Source: Eucalyptus grandis
Taxonomy: Eukaryota > Streptophyta > Magnoliopsida > Myrtales > Myrtaceae
Length of the DNA: 64,000 bases
Assembly: GCF_016545825.1 (NCBI RefSeq)
Contig: NC_052616.1
Location: forward strand, 62,083,278 to 62,147,277
Direction: 5' to 3'
In this document: one piece after another, positions 12,572 through 23,050 of the stretch
Numbering within the stretch: the stretch's first letter is position 1
Layout of the letters: each line of letters begins with the position of its first letter
Notes under the pieces: model-generated
Seen by the model: the letters and a program-made list of their open reading frames with translations, nothing else
Told to the model about the DNA's origin: nothing
Databases searched by the model: none
Translations under genes and position numbers: made by a program

Positions 12572-15500
12572 TGTCACGCCCCGAACCTCTGAGTGCGTGA
12601 TCATCTCACAACGGTTGATAAATTGCGACGTCTCAGGACACGTAGTCGACCCATCCTTTCTATCTTTTGATTAAACGCAAGCGGAAGCATTTTATAAACA
12701 CCCAATCAACCAACAAAAAGGGATAGTGTCAACATCACAACAAACATTTCCAAAAGCATTACTTCTATTTAGAAACTTATTAACCCTAGGAAATTTAATA
12801 TTACAAGCCTTTCCTATAATGACGACTTTCTATTGCTCTTCAACAAAAACTAGTAGGGGTTAGGGTTAGCCTAAATTTCACTAACGCCAGGCCAATCCCT
12901 CGTCTCCAAATGGACCTCGAACCGATCATGACGATTCTTCACAAGCCTGAAAATATTTAAACAACAACAGTGAGATAAAAATCTCAGCGAGTTAACAATT
13001 TAAGCCTCAATTAGGACACTAATTCGTCTCGGAAGCAATCTAAACATGCAACGATATACAATCTTATCTCACCTTGGCACACCCCTATACATTAGTAAAT
13101 CACATATACCAATATTAATGCAACAAGCATAACCATAATTATAACACGTTCCACAATATCCAAGTGCACTGCCAAACACACGTGTTCAATTATAACAACC
13201 TCTAGAGTTACGGCCAACACAAGAGTTGACGGTCTTTTGAGGGCATTGTCCCATCCCATCAGGTATAGTATCGTTTAAAACTCTGCCTAGACAGCATTCC
13301 CTAAGGAGCATCAATCCGGCTTCAACCGCGACTTGGCATCCGAACCCTCGCCAGGCATCCGATAAATTTTGGGCATCGCCCCCAAACTTCTGTTGAGTGA
13401 CAGGTTCGATTAAGTGACCATTCAAGCACGCCAACACTAAAGCAAATTTTATTTGCCATTAATTAATCTAGTACAAAAGAGTTCGTGTTCAAATTACAAA
13501 TTTTGGCAAATTTTCACATTTAAAATTTCGATAAAATATTCACACGTGATTACGTACTAAAAATCAACCTACCAAATTTTGTACACTTTCACTTTAAAAC
13601 CCATTGCCCCATTTAACATGTAAAACACGACGTCCAAATCCGACACCTCAAAATATGCATTTTTCTTGCCAAATAAACCTTCTTTGAAAATAAAGCAATT
13701 AAAGCCTGTAATTAAGCAATAAATAACATGGCATAATAAGCTCAAACAATCATAATTATGCATAAATCCATCCAGAAAATCAAGCATAAAATTCTACTTA
13801 ACGACTAATCCGTCATTAATTTGCACTAATTGTGATTATTTAAGATGATTCGATTAATTAGGCTAAATACGATTAATTATGCTAATTGCGATTAATTAAT
13901 TTAATCGTGCTTAATTAAGCTAATCACGATTAATTAAACTAACTACGATTAATTAAGACTAACCGTCATTGATTTATCTAACTGTAATTAATTAAACTAA
14001 CCGCACTTAACTTTAATCTAAACCATCCTTAACCATAATTAAGGCTAAACCATAATTATTTATCACTAACCACCATTCGTCTAAACTAAACATATCCCTA
14101 AACTCAATTAACTACCTAATCAAGGATTAGGAGTTAACTCACGGTTTTCTGACGATGGCGGTGCGACAGCGGCGTGACGGTAGTGCAATAGCAGCGCCAC
14201 GGCGTCTAGAATATGGCGTTCCCAGCTTGAATGGAGACTCAACGACAGCGGCAATACCACTTGAGGCTCATGGCCACCAAGCGTGGGGGAGGGTGTTTAG
14301 TAGTGGTGATGATGGGCGAGCAGCGACGCGAGAGATGGCAACCAACGACGACACGGGCGACAGTGAAGGTGGCTTGAGTGGCGGCGTCGAAGAATGGTGA
14401 CCAAGGGGCGGCAACTAGCGGCTCGAGTGGGCAGTGGAACTAGGGATGCTCGGCAGTGGTTCTTGGCGAAGGGACAGTGCAATTGGACGGTGAAGCAAGT
14501 GGCGGCAAGGGTGGCTATGGGCGGCAGTGAGGACGAGCAAGGAATGGCGTGGCTTGCGGTGGCTTGGGGAAAGGAAATGAAGAAGGAAGAAGATAGGGAT
14601 GAAAGCAAAGAGGAGAAGTGGAGGGGTAAAAATGGGATGGAGAGAAGAGAGAGAGAAGAGAGAGAGAGGTATAGATATTTCTTACGATTTCCTCAAAATT
14701 TTCATCTTTACACAACCAACAAAAATCTCTTAAAATACTCTCCCCCTCTCCTTTATTTTTTTGTTATTTAGTCCATAAATGAAAGGGCATTTTGGACATT
14801 TCACATACTTTTTGTCCAAACTTTCTAATTTTACCCTTGGGCCCATTTGCTTGAATGGGCTTGGTAGACTTGGCTTGGCCCACTTTGGTCTCTTGGCCGA
14901 AATCCACATGGGCGTGAGGCCCAATGGCCCGGCTTCTCTTTCCGGCGTCCAATTCTCAATTGATTAACCATTTTCCGAAAATTTTCAACTTGTCAACAAT
15001 TGGCAGATAAATGAAGTGACGTCTAAATAGATTAATCTTAAAACCCTTGAAGTTCAAAACCCGAAATAGTATTAAATATCACTGTTAAAATTGATTAATT
15101 GCAACTTTAGTATGACCTAAACTATTATGTGGCTTTTAGAGTTTTCACACGGTTGACTCATGGTTGATAATTTTCAATCCACATTTGTGCCTCTTCGAAT
15201 CGTGGATAAACCTTAGTTGTCTTGTAATCACAATGGTTCAATTATGTATTATGAATACAAAATCAATAGAAAATCGATTTAACATCGTTTGATGCAAGTA
15301 TCATAATCGTGCGAAACCACCCACGAATTGACTACGTGCTTCTATCGAATCGATTTATATTTATTCGCTAATTGACTCATAATGGCAACGGCATAATATT
15401 GACCCTTGTCGATTCTTATGGTCGAGTAGTCGATCCTTGATTAAATTCTCTAGTCTATCACGTTTTAACCCTTTATAGCCTCACCCAATAGATTAGTTAA

Positions 15501-15596
15501 TTCATAAGTGATCAGTTCAGAGTAAATTAACTATCAATACATTGATAAAATAACAATTTCATATATTTAGAAATGGCCAAATTTCGAGATATCATA
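12572..15596 (-). mobile_element. Solo-LTR-like element L1 (about 3.0 kb)
   Basis: The element starts tgtcacgcccc and ends gatatcata. It is flanked by the perfect 5-bp duplication atata (12567-12571 and 15597-15601). Read on the minus strand, its termini match those of L2 (27780-30912): tatgatatctcgaaatt against tgtgacatcctgaattt at one end, and the ggcgtgaca end at the other. No gag, protease, RT or integrase frame and no second LTR is visible, so a solo LTR of a large (probably Ty3-type) retrotransposon is the best reading. Internal parts are a 17-18 bp AT-rich tandem repeat (13800-14070) and a GC-rich block (14150-14600) whose open frames are not genes. Confidence 0.7.
13800..14070. repeat. 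AT-rich tandem repeat with a unit of about 17 bp inside L1
   Basis: Diverged copies of cgattaattaagctaat follow one another (gattaattaggctaaat, gattaattatgctaatt, cgattaattaaactaac and more). The matching place in L2 (29340-29600) is similarly rich in ttaattaa, so the repeat belongs to the family. Confidence 0.7.
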
Positions 15597-15689
15597 ATAT
15601 AAGTCTCTGGGAGAACCTACCGGTTCAATGTACTCATCTCAGGGAGTAGCACAACAAAGCTCATTACTCTAATGAATGGATAGGTTTCT

Positions 15690-17010
15690 AATGATGAGAA
15701 CATTATATCCAGCAGACGTCGGCACACCTCCTCTTACCACTCTTTTTTTTCCATCGAGCACATTTCCATTTCTAGTAAATTTCCATCTCCATAGACAACC
15801 GAGTCCATTCACGAACCATTTCAAACTTGAAATTCCTCGGGAAAATTGTCCAAAAAGTCCTAAACCTATTGCATTTTTTGTTAATTCAGTCCTAAACTTT
15901 TCAATCTTGCTGATTGAGTCCTAAACATTTTGTCAGTTTGCCAATTAAATCCATCCGGCTAATTTTGGCCGAAAAATGCTGATGTGGACACCAGCGGTGC
16001 CACATAGGACTTCCAGCGCTGATGTGGACAATTTTTAAAAATATTTTAAAATTTTAAAATTTTTAAAATTTTTAAAAATTTTTATTTTTTTATTTTTATA
16101 TTTTCTGTTTTTTTCCGTTTTTTTTTCCTTTTGGCTTTTTCCTTGCCTTTTCGGTGGCGGCCACCAGCCATCGGCACCCACGCCGGCCGGGCTAGCCTCG
16201 CCGGCCACAGGTGAGGCCCGGCAGGCGACGATGATGCCGAGCGAGGCCAATTTTTAAAAATGTTTTAAAATTTTTTAAAATTTAAAAAAAAATTATTTTT
16301 TATTTTTTTATTTCCTTTTTTTTTTTTCCTTTTTGGCTTTTTCCTTGCCTTTTCCAGTGGGCTGGCCACCGGCCACAGCCCGCCGGCTAGCCTCGCCGGC
16401 CATAGGCGAGGCCCGGCCGGGCGATAGTGATGCCGGGCGAGGCCGCCTGCCCCGGCGAGGGCCGGCCTCGCCCCGGTCGGGGTCGCCTCGCCTGAGGCAG
16501 TGTCGCCCCGCCCCGGCTAGGCGAGCGACGGCTGGCCACCAGCCACAGGCCGACGCTCGGCTAGCTAGGGGCGAGGGCCGACCTCGCCGAGATTTGGTTT
16601 GGGCGGCGTCACGGCCGGGCCTCGCCCGTGGCGGGCGAGGCCACTGGCGGCTGTGGCTGGCCACTGGAAATGGCCAAGGAAAAAGCCAAAAAGGAAAAAA
16701 AAATTTATAAAAATTTTAAAAAAATCAAAAAATTTAAGAAATATTAAAATATTATTAAAAATTGTCCAAATCAACGCCGGCGGTGTTACGTGGCACCGCC
16801 AGTGTCCACGTCAATATTTTCTGGCCAAAATTGGCCGGATGGACTCAATTGGCAAACTGACAAAAGGTTTAGGACTCAATCGGCAAGATTGAAAGTTTAT
16901 GATTGAATTGGCAAAACTGCAATAAGTTTAGGACTTTTGGACAATTTTCCGAAATTCCTCCAGCCTGACAATGTGGTATTAACAACTGACTTCAGAAATG
17001 GATCTTATAA
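15690..17010 (+). pseudogene. RLP remnant split by a Mutator-like element
   Basis: 15717-15838 resembles the RLP last exon at about 6595-6705 (cacctcctcttaccactct, catttccatttctagtaa, ccgagtccattcacgaacca). The match appears to resume after the inserted element at 16961 (aatgtggtattaacaactga, compare aaactaacaattgataccaa). Frames are broken. This is a third scrap of RLP sequence in the cluster. Confidence 0.6.
15839..16950. mobile_element. Mutator-like foldback element M1 with long TIRs
   Basis: The left end gggaaaattgtccaaaaagt mirrors the right end acttttggacaattttcc. The inverted similarity runs on for about 180 bases, including tcctaaac / gtttagga, the ttggcca block and the gtgtccac block. 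A 9-10 bp target duplication (gaaattcctc at 15829-15838 and 16951-16960) flanks it, as expected for Mutator-like elements. The arms lead through poly-A/T tracts into a GC-rich core rich in ggcgaggc and gccggcc. The left arm and core edge are repeated in tandem (16020-16180 and 16250-16380). There is no transposase, so the element is non-autonomous. Confidence 0.8.
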
Positions 17011-17450
17011 TCGTAGGTTCCGTTGATTTTTGTTTTTTATGAAAAGGCAAAGTTCTGCTAGTTTATCACCTTGTGCATTTAGTGGAATAGTATACAACTT
17101 ATAGTTCTTTTAGCTCTCTTGAAAACCAGTACAATACGAGAGTCAGTTTATCTCCAACTAATGGCATTTGCTGCAAAACCTGCAAGACCGTAAAGCTTCA
17201 CCTTCCACTCCATTGCAACTTTCGTCAACAAGTGAGATTAAATGGAGCACCTACACATGTCTGTGCAAGTCTTTTAGGGAGTTCGTCATCCGAGTCAAGC
17301 GACCTAAAAGGAAAAACCTCTTCACTACATGCCATCGAATGGGGTTTTCACAAAGGGAAAATATCAAATAGAGAACCAAAGTGATCTCATTTTTCTTAAA
17401 AGATTACCTAAAGTGGAGTATGTATCAAATAAGGATCCAAAGTAGTCATT
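17011..17450. other. Intergenic, nothing recognised
   Basis: A short open frame (17168-17371) has no recognisable domain. Sequence between the RLP remnant and the MITE is unassigned. Confidence 0.4.
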
Positions 17451-18270
17451 TAGAGCGCGTTTGGCAACCGGTCAAATAGTGAAAATTTCTATTCTTTTGT
17501 TCCCGATAGTATATTTGGAACAGAAATCTATTTGGTAAAATTTTTAATTCTGAAAATAAATTTTTATTTTTTTGTTCCCGGAAATAAATTTGGAGCATAA
17601 TCGAGAAGAAAAAAAGTTGATTCTTTATTTACGAAAACAATTCCAGAATTAAGCCAACCTAATTTTTCTTTTTTCTCTTCTTTCTTCTTGTTCTTCTTCT
17701 CTCTCTTCTTCTTATTTAGCCGCGGCTGCTATCGCCACCAACGACCGATTGGGCGAGGTCCGACAAGGTCGCTAGAGGCTTGCCTAGCCAAGGCAAGGTC
17801 TAGCAAGGTCGCCTGGCCGGGGCAAGGTGCGGCGAGGTCGTGAGTGGCTAGGGTGGGCCTCGCCCAAGTCTCCCCGGCCACCGATGAGGCTCGGCCCAAC
17901 CATGGTTGGGCAAGGCTCACCTCACCCAGATCTCGGCGAGGCCGAACTCACCCAACCGCCGGCGGAGCTCGGCCCTCATTTGGCTAGTCACAAATCATTC
18001 CAAGGCCGATGACTAGCAAACCTTGAAGAAGAAGAAGAGAAAGAAAAGAAAAAAAAAAAAAGTAATAAAATTATTTTTAAAAATGAAAAACAAATGATTT
18101 GGATTAGAATTTTTCAAAATGGTACCAAACGCAATTTTATTCAGGAAATAAAAAATTTGATAGTTACCAAACGGCTTAAAATACTTAAGAATTGTTCCCA
18201 GAATAGAATCGAAAAGAATCATTTCGATCAAAATTGTTCCCGGAAATAAAATGGTTATCAAACGCACCCT
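17451..18270. mobile_element. hAT-like MITE
   Basis: The left end agagcgcgtttggcaacc is the inverse of the right end ggttatcaaacgcaccct. Subterminal ttcccgg and gaaataaa motifs occur in both arms. The flanks tagtcatt and tagtctca agree at 6 of 8 positions, which suggests an 8-bp hAT-type duplication that has since mutated. The pyrimidine-rich arm (17660-17715) and the purine-rich arm (18025-18060) enclose a GC-rich core similar in style to M1. No transposase is present. Confidence 0.7.
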
Positions 18271-18282
18271 TAGTCTCAAAGT

Positions 18283-19331
18283 AAGACTTGACTCGTTGGC
18301 CGACAAACTAATGCATCTTTATATGTATTATGATGACTTGGTCAAGGGTATTTTTGTCCAAAAATATTCTCTCTTTTTTTTTTTCGTTTAACCTGTTCAT
18401 CTTCTCCACATCCAAGTAAACCTTAGGTATCTTGCTAGTTAAATAATTGCTGACGAAATCAAGCCTCTTTAGCCCCACCACCTCCGGCAGCAACAGGTGA
18501 GGGCTGAAGGGAGGTGAGGTTGCCAAGCTCCAACAAAAGGGTCCCGGTGAGGTTGTTGGTGGTGAGCGTGAGGTTGACGAGGTCGTAGAGAAGGTTGATT
18601 TCGGGTAGGATGTAGCCCAAGAGGCCAACAGAAGTGATGTTGAGAGAGACGACCCGTGAGCCGGTGTCGCTCGTGACTCCAGTGAAGGAGCAATGCAGAA
18701 AGGGCCGCGACGACGAGGAAGAGGAGGAGGAGTCAACCCAATTGCGGAGGACGGCAGAGGAAGGCCTGACCATGGTGGTTTTGTGCTTCAAGAGCACGTA
18801 CAAGTCGCTCCGTGCAAGGGAAGCCGAGACGAAGAGGAGGAGGAGGAAGAAGAAGACACCATTGCAAGGCAATTTCATCTTCGGCAAGTTTGACGAGGCC
18901 AGCAAGGGCTTGCCAACCTCACTGGCCATTGGTAAGGGCAGGCGAGGCCACCCTCGCCGCATTTGGCCAACGTCGGCCTTGCCCTTGGCCGCTGAGGGCT
19001 CAACGACCCTGCCCATTGCTAGCGATGGGCGTCGAGTCCTCGCTGGCCTTAAGCAAGGCTGACCCTCCCCAAATCTGGCGAGGGTAGCCTCGTTGATCCC
19101 GTGACCTTTGCCAGCCCTTCCCCACTTCTGATGTTCTTGAATTGGGCAATGCCTATCTTCAACATTGACGAAGAAGATGATGAATAGGGACAACCATGGG
19201 TGGATCAAGAAGAAGATGAACAAGAGAAGGAAAACGAAAAGAGCATATTTTTTGGACAAGAATACACCTGACCAAGTCATCAGAAAACGCATCAGAGATG
19301 CATCAATTCACTAGCCAACAAGTCAGGTCCT
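18283..19331. mobile_element. TIR element carrying a CLAVATA1-like gene fragment (Pack-MULE-like)
   Basis: Both ends are inverted copies of about 130 bp. Left: aagacttgactcgttggc, then atgcatc, gatgacttggtcaag, tttttgtccaaaaa and a cgttt run with ctgttcatcttct. Right, reverse complemented: aggacctgacttgttggc with the same order of motifs. The flanks tctcaaagt and tctcaagcc agree at 6 of 9 positions, a possible worn 9-bp Mutator duplication. Between the TIRs lies receptor-kinase coding sequence on the minus strand plus a GC-rich block. The element therefore behaves like a Pack-MULE, although no transposase or family name can be assigned from this copy. Confidence 0.75.
18390..18878 (-). pseudogene. 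CLAVATA1-like LRR receptor kinase, 5' fragment
   Basis: A start at 18878 gives MKLPCNGVFFFLLLLFVSAS, a signal peptide. It is followed by the LRR N-cap (SDLYVLLKHKTTMV, LRNWVDSS, HCSFTGVTSDTGSRVVSLN) and first repeats (LVNLTLTTNNLTGTLLLELG, NLTSLQ). This is the layout of the CLV1 family, whose normal proteins are about 980 residues. The frame then breaks at about 18500 with loss of a segment. A shifted frame resumes with LKRLDFVSNYLTSKIPKVYL, the CLV1 repeat region a little further on. After that the sequence is transposon arm. The expected GVTCD cysteine reads Ser (GVTSD). No transmembrane or kinase part is present, so a receptor cannot be made. Confidence 0.8.
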
Positions 19332-20895
19332 TCTCAAGCCATTCTCAAATAATCGAAAAGCAGTAAATGCCTGCTTTAGATTTTTATGCAATAAAAATAT
19401 TTCATAACTCGTAATAAATCACTTTCGAACATGAAGTTGTAAATTGGAAGAAAAGATAGCATCTCTCATCCCATAACACCTACAATCAAATGGTAAAGAT
19501 TACTTAAACTGTCAAACTCTCATTTTGAGATACATAGCTGTGGTGCGAAAGCGCACTCTCTTTTCCCTCTCTCTTTCCTTTTTTTTCCCACTTTGCTCCC
19601 TGTCTTCTTTTTCTTTCCCGAGAGCTCTCTCTCTTTTAAAAGAGCCAAGCGTCCCTCTTTTTTTCTTCTTTTGTTGACTTTTGAACTTTTCTTTTCTTTT
19701 CTCTGTTTTTTTTTTCCTTTTCCCTCCTTTCGAATTTTCAAACCCATATTTTACAAATTTAACTCTTGAGAATCCGAGAACTTGTAAAGGCCTTGTCAGT
19801 GTTGGTTTCTCAGCCCGTTTACCGACTAAAGGGCACCATTTGAAGTACCGAAAATCATCGACCAAAATAAAAAATAAAATAAAATAAAACTAAAAATCCT
19901 TGCAATAATTTCAGTTTTGTTACCTTTTGTTGGTCAACCTTAACATGGCACTCCCGAAGGGTTCTAGCAAAGGGTTTTAGCTTATACCGGAAGCATCCAG
20001 TGAAGTTCAGGTATCTTATTAATTGTAACAACTAAGTCCAATGAGAGGGGGAAGTGATTATGAGGCAAGAAACTCCGGATGAAAAGCAACTCGAGAGGCA
20101 AGTTTTTAGAATGACAAATGAGGCAAGAATGAATCAAATTAGGCACCAAACGAGAGAAAAGCATTGATGGATCATCTTTTAATTTAACGGCAGTGTTTGA
20201 CGGAGGAACTACAATGTTAAGAGTGCTCAGGTAGGTGACCTCTTGGAAAAATGCATACATGTATGCCAAAGGACAAAAGGCAAGATTGGCCACTCAGGTG
20301 AGAAGGCCAAAAGAGGCTCCCGGCAAATTTCAATATTGGCAAAGAGGGCATGAATGAATAAAATTGCACACCGTATAAAGGGAAAGAGTTTCTAAATTGT
20401 GTATGTTGAACAGAAATTTAATTCATAAGAAATATCTTTTGACATAATAGCATTGATGACCTTTTATAAAAGTTTTCAGGCCAAAAGATAAATTGTAAAT
20501 CTTAGCTTGAGACAGCACCAAAGCAAATAATACCTTGAGTGAATCAAATCCAAGGGTCAGATTAATTGATTTAAAATGGAACCAAAGCAAGAACTTTGTA
20601 AGAAAAGAGAGCAAAACATATGACGAAGAAACTTCATGGTACAAGCCAAAAATGAGTTAGGTATGGGTTAATTTAGTAATTTGCGAATCCTAGACCTAGT
20701 TCTAATATTCTTGTTCAAAGTCACGCTCTCGTTGACTCGAGAAAGTCTACTGCAGGAAGCGAAAAAGCAATTGATCTCCTGCATTTCTCTCGGTTACCCA
20801 GAAAGAAAAGGAGAAAAATAAATTGACCTGTTGACTTCGTACTGCTTAAGAGTCTTTTTCCCCCTCCCTTCAAACCCAAGAACTCAATTTTGCAG
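19332..20895. other. Upstream region of DUF247 copy A (duplicated with 40.2-42.3 kb)
   Basis: A pyrimidine-rich tract (19550-19740) is followed by sequence that recurs at 40280-41500: ctcttgagaatccgag / ctcttgggaatccgac, tttcagttttgttacc, gttggtcaacctta, and from 20404 tgttgaacagaaattt with atctttt and acatgatagcattga-like phrases. No coding frame is conserved between the copies, so it is non-coding flank of the segmental duplication. Confidence 0.6.
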
Positions 20896-22325
20896 ATGGC
20901 AGGTAGAAACATTTGGGGGTTGAAGCAGAACTTTGAAGCTATCTTCAGAAGATGTGCCTCAACCTCATCACAAGTGCATGAGCATTGCAAAGCCTCCCTG
21001 CTGAAGAAATTGAATGCCAAGATTCCTGAAGAGAGCGGCAATGTCTGCATCTACAGAGTCCCCGCGAAACTGCGTCAAGTAGAAGCAAAGGCATATGATC
21101 CGAGCATTGTATCGATCGGCCCTTATCATCGTGGAGATCAACACTTGAAAGAAATGGAGGAGGTAAAGCAAAAATTCTTCCAGAGTTTTCTCAAGTCAAG
21201 ACAAGAAGGTGTAGTCGAACTAGACAGAGTGATTGCGGCAATGGAGAAACTAGAGCTGGAGGCTAGGAGTTGCTACGCGGACGATGTTAAGCTGAGCAGA
21301 GATGAGTTCGTTGAGATGATGACCATCGATGGCTGCTTCGTCTTGCAGCTCCTGAAGGAGGTCGGCGGCTGTTCTTCTTCTTCGTCCCTCATTCAAAGGT
21401 GGATGTTGCCAACACTGCGCCGCGATTTAATCAAGCTCGAAAACCAGCTCCCGATGATAGTTCTACGCGAATTACTCTATGCCAACTCTCAATGTGAAGA
21501 CTCGATTCTTTCCCTACAGGACTTTGCTTTGAAGTTCTTCAATCCGTTATTGCAGAGGGACTCGCATACGAATGCTGCTGGTGCCACCGTTATGAATGAG
21601 GCCTGTCACTTTCTTGATCTATTCCGATCCAGCATTCTCCCCGAGATACAGGATCAGGACCGGAAAAGGCAAGTGCACATGATCCGATCTGTAACTGAGT
21701 TGAGGGAAGCAGGAGTGGTCCTCGAGAAATCGCAAAATGACAGGGCATTAGACGTCCGATCAGAGGGAAGGGTCCTGAAGATTCCGCCACTCCACATCGA
21801 CGACCACAGAGGCACCTTGTTCCGCAACATGGTGGCCTTCGAGCAATGCCACAAGAAATGCAAACCCGACGCGACCACATATCTGTTCTTCTTTGATGGG
21901 CTCGTGAACTCGGCAGACGATGTGAGATCCTCCATTACAAAGGCATAGTCCACCACTCCCTCGGAAGTAACAAGGAGGCAGCGAATCTGGTGAACAAGCT
22001 GTGCAGAGAAGTGGATTGGGACGGTGAAGAGTCATATCTGCACAAAGTGGTGTGCGACGACATCGATGTCTACTTCATGAGCAGGTACGCGAAACTCAGA
22101 GCACGCCTTGTTCATTACTACTTCAGCAACTGGGTGGTCGGGATCTCGACTGTGGCGGGATTGTTCATGCTCTATCTGACACTAATCCAAACGGGTTGTG
22201 GAGTCGCCGACGCAAGGAAAGCTCTGCAGGAGAATAGCTTCTGGTCATACATAAGTGATTCCTTTATTCTGCTCTTCCCTCGGCCCTCCAGGCCAATTGT
22301 TCATAAGGACTCGAACAAGGGATGA
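20896..22325 (+). pseudogene. DUF247 (UPF0481) protein, copy A, one frameshift
   Basis: This is a plant-specific DUF247 protein; the family's biochemical role is unknown. Start ATG 20896 gives MAGRNIWGLK. Family motifs follow: IYRVPAKLR, SIGPYHRGDQHLKEMEE, MMTIDGCFVLQLL, DLIKLENQLPMIVL, FRNMVAFEQC, and near the end a membrane helix (VVGISTVAGLFMLYLTLIQ). Against copy B it lacks 30 bases near the start (in frame) and three residues after ELL. It also lacks one G at about 21921 (gatgtgagatcc instead of gatgtggagatcc). The frame therefore ends at 21948, and the last quarter including the membrane helix continues out of frame to 22325. Unless the base is an assembly error, the product is truncated and soluble. 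Confidence 0.85.
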
Positions 22326-23050
22326 AGTTCTGAGGATATGCAGCTAGTTTTCGAAAACAAATTTGCAAGCTCTTCTGAATGTACCGTGGGTGTGATGCCG
22401 CATTTCTTAAAGTCTTGTTCCTTCGCTTCATGATGAGTTATGACGAGTTACCAATGATCTTTCTTCATAATTCTAATGTGATGCAGGATCACTTGTAAGA
22501 GATTTGAAAAATCACTCGAAATGCCTCAGGTTCCATCCGCTCTATAGGCAGCTAATTAAGTTCCTGCTCGTCGAATTAAATTAAGACAGCTATTGTATGT
22601 AAAGATCTTTAACCAGCTTAAAGTTAGGATCAAGAACTTCGGTACTATTTCAAGATGAAAAGTGCCACATCTACCAACAATATGCACATCGGACCTCGAG
22701 AAAATAACTCGGTTGCAATGGTCCAAAACCAACTCTAAGCAGCTTTCATTGGTCTACGCTTTTCTCTATGCAACAACACGAACTACCATGGGTATATCAT
22801 TCATTTATATGTCCAGGAAATGCTTGAGACAGAATTACAAGAATATGTTGATGACATCTACAATCAAGTCAATAATTCTCAAGAAAGAAAACATTCTCGC
22901 GACATGTTGCAAGACAATGGTCAGATGCAGCATTAAACTATAAACCAAAGATCTAAACAAACTCGAATTTAGATTAATATATGTGGCACAGGAATTCACA
23001 GAACCAAAAAGTGTGCAGAAGCGGGTTCAGGTGACCGAATGATCTATTAT
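22326..23050. other. Spacer between DUF247 copy A and the delta-COP relic
   Basis: This is 3' flank shared with 43757-44506 (tgtaccgtg, gatgatccgcattt-like, tgtgatgcaggatc, acttgtaagagatttg). No gene is present. Confidence 0.6.

Noticed and set aside
14155..14771. Open frames of 80-125 residues in the GC-rich part of L1
   Set aside because: Low-complexity composition, frames open on both strands, no domain, and located inside a solo-LTR-like element.
16308..16892. Long overlapping frames on both strands in the core of M1
   Set aside because: They arise from repeated ggcgaggc-type words without stop codons. There is no protein family and no start context.
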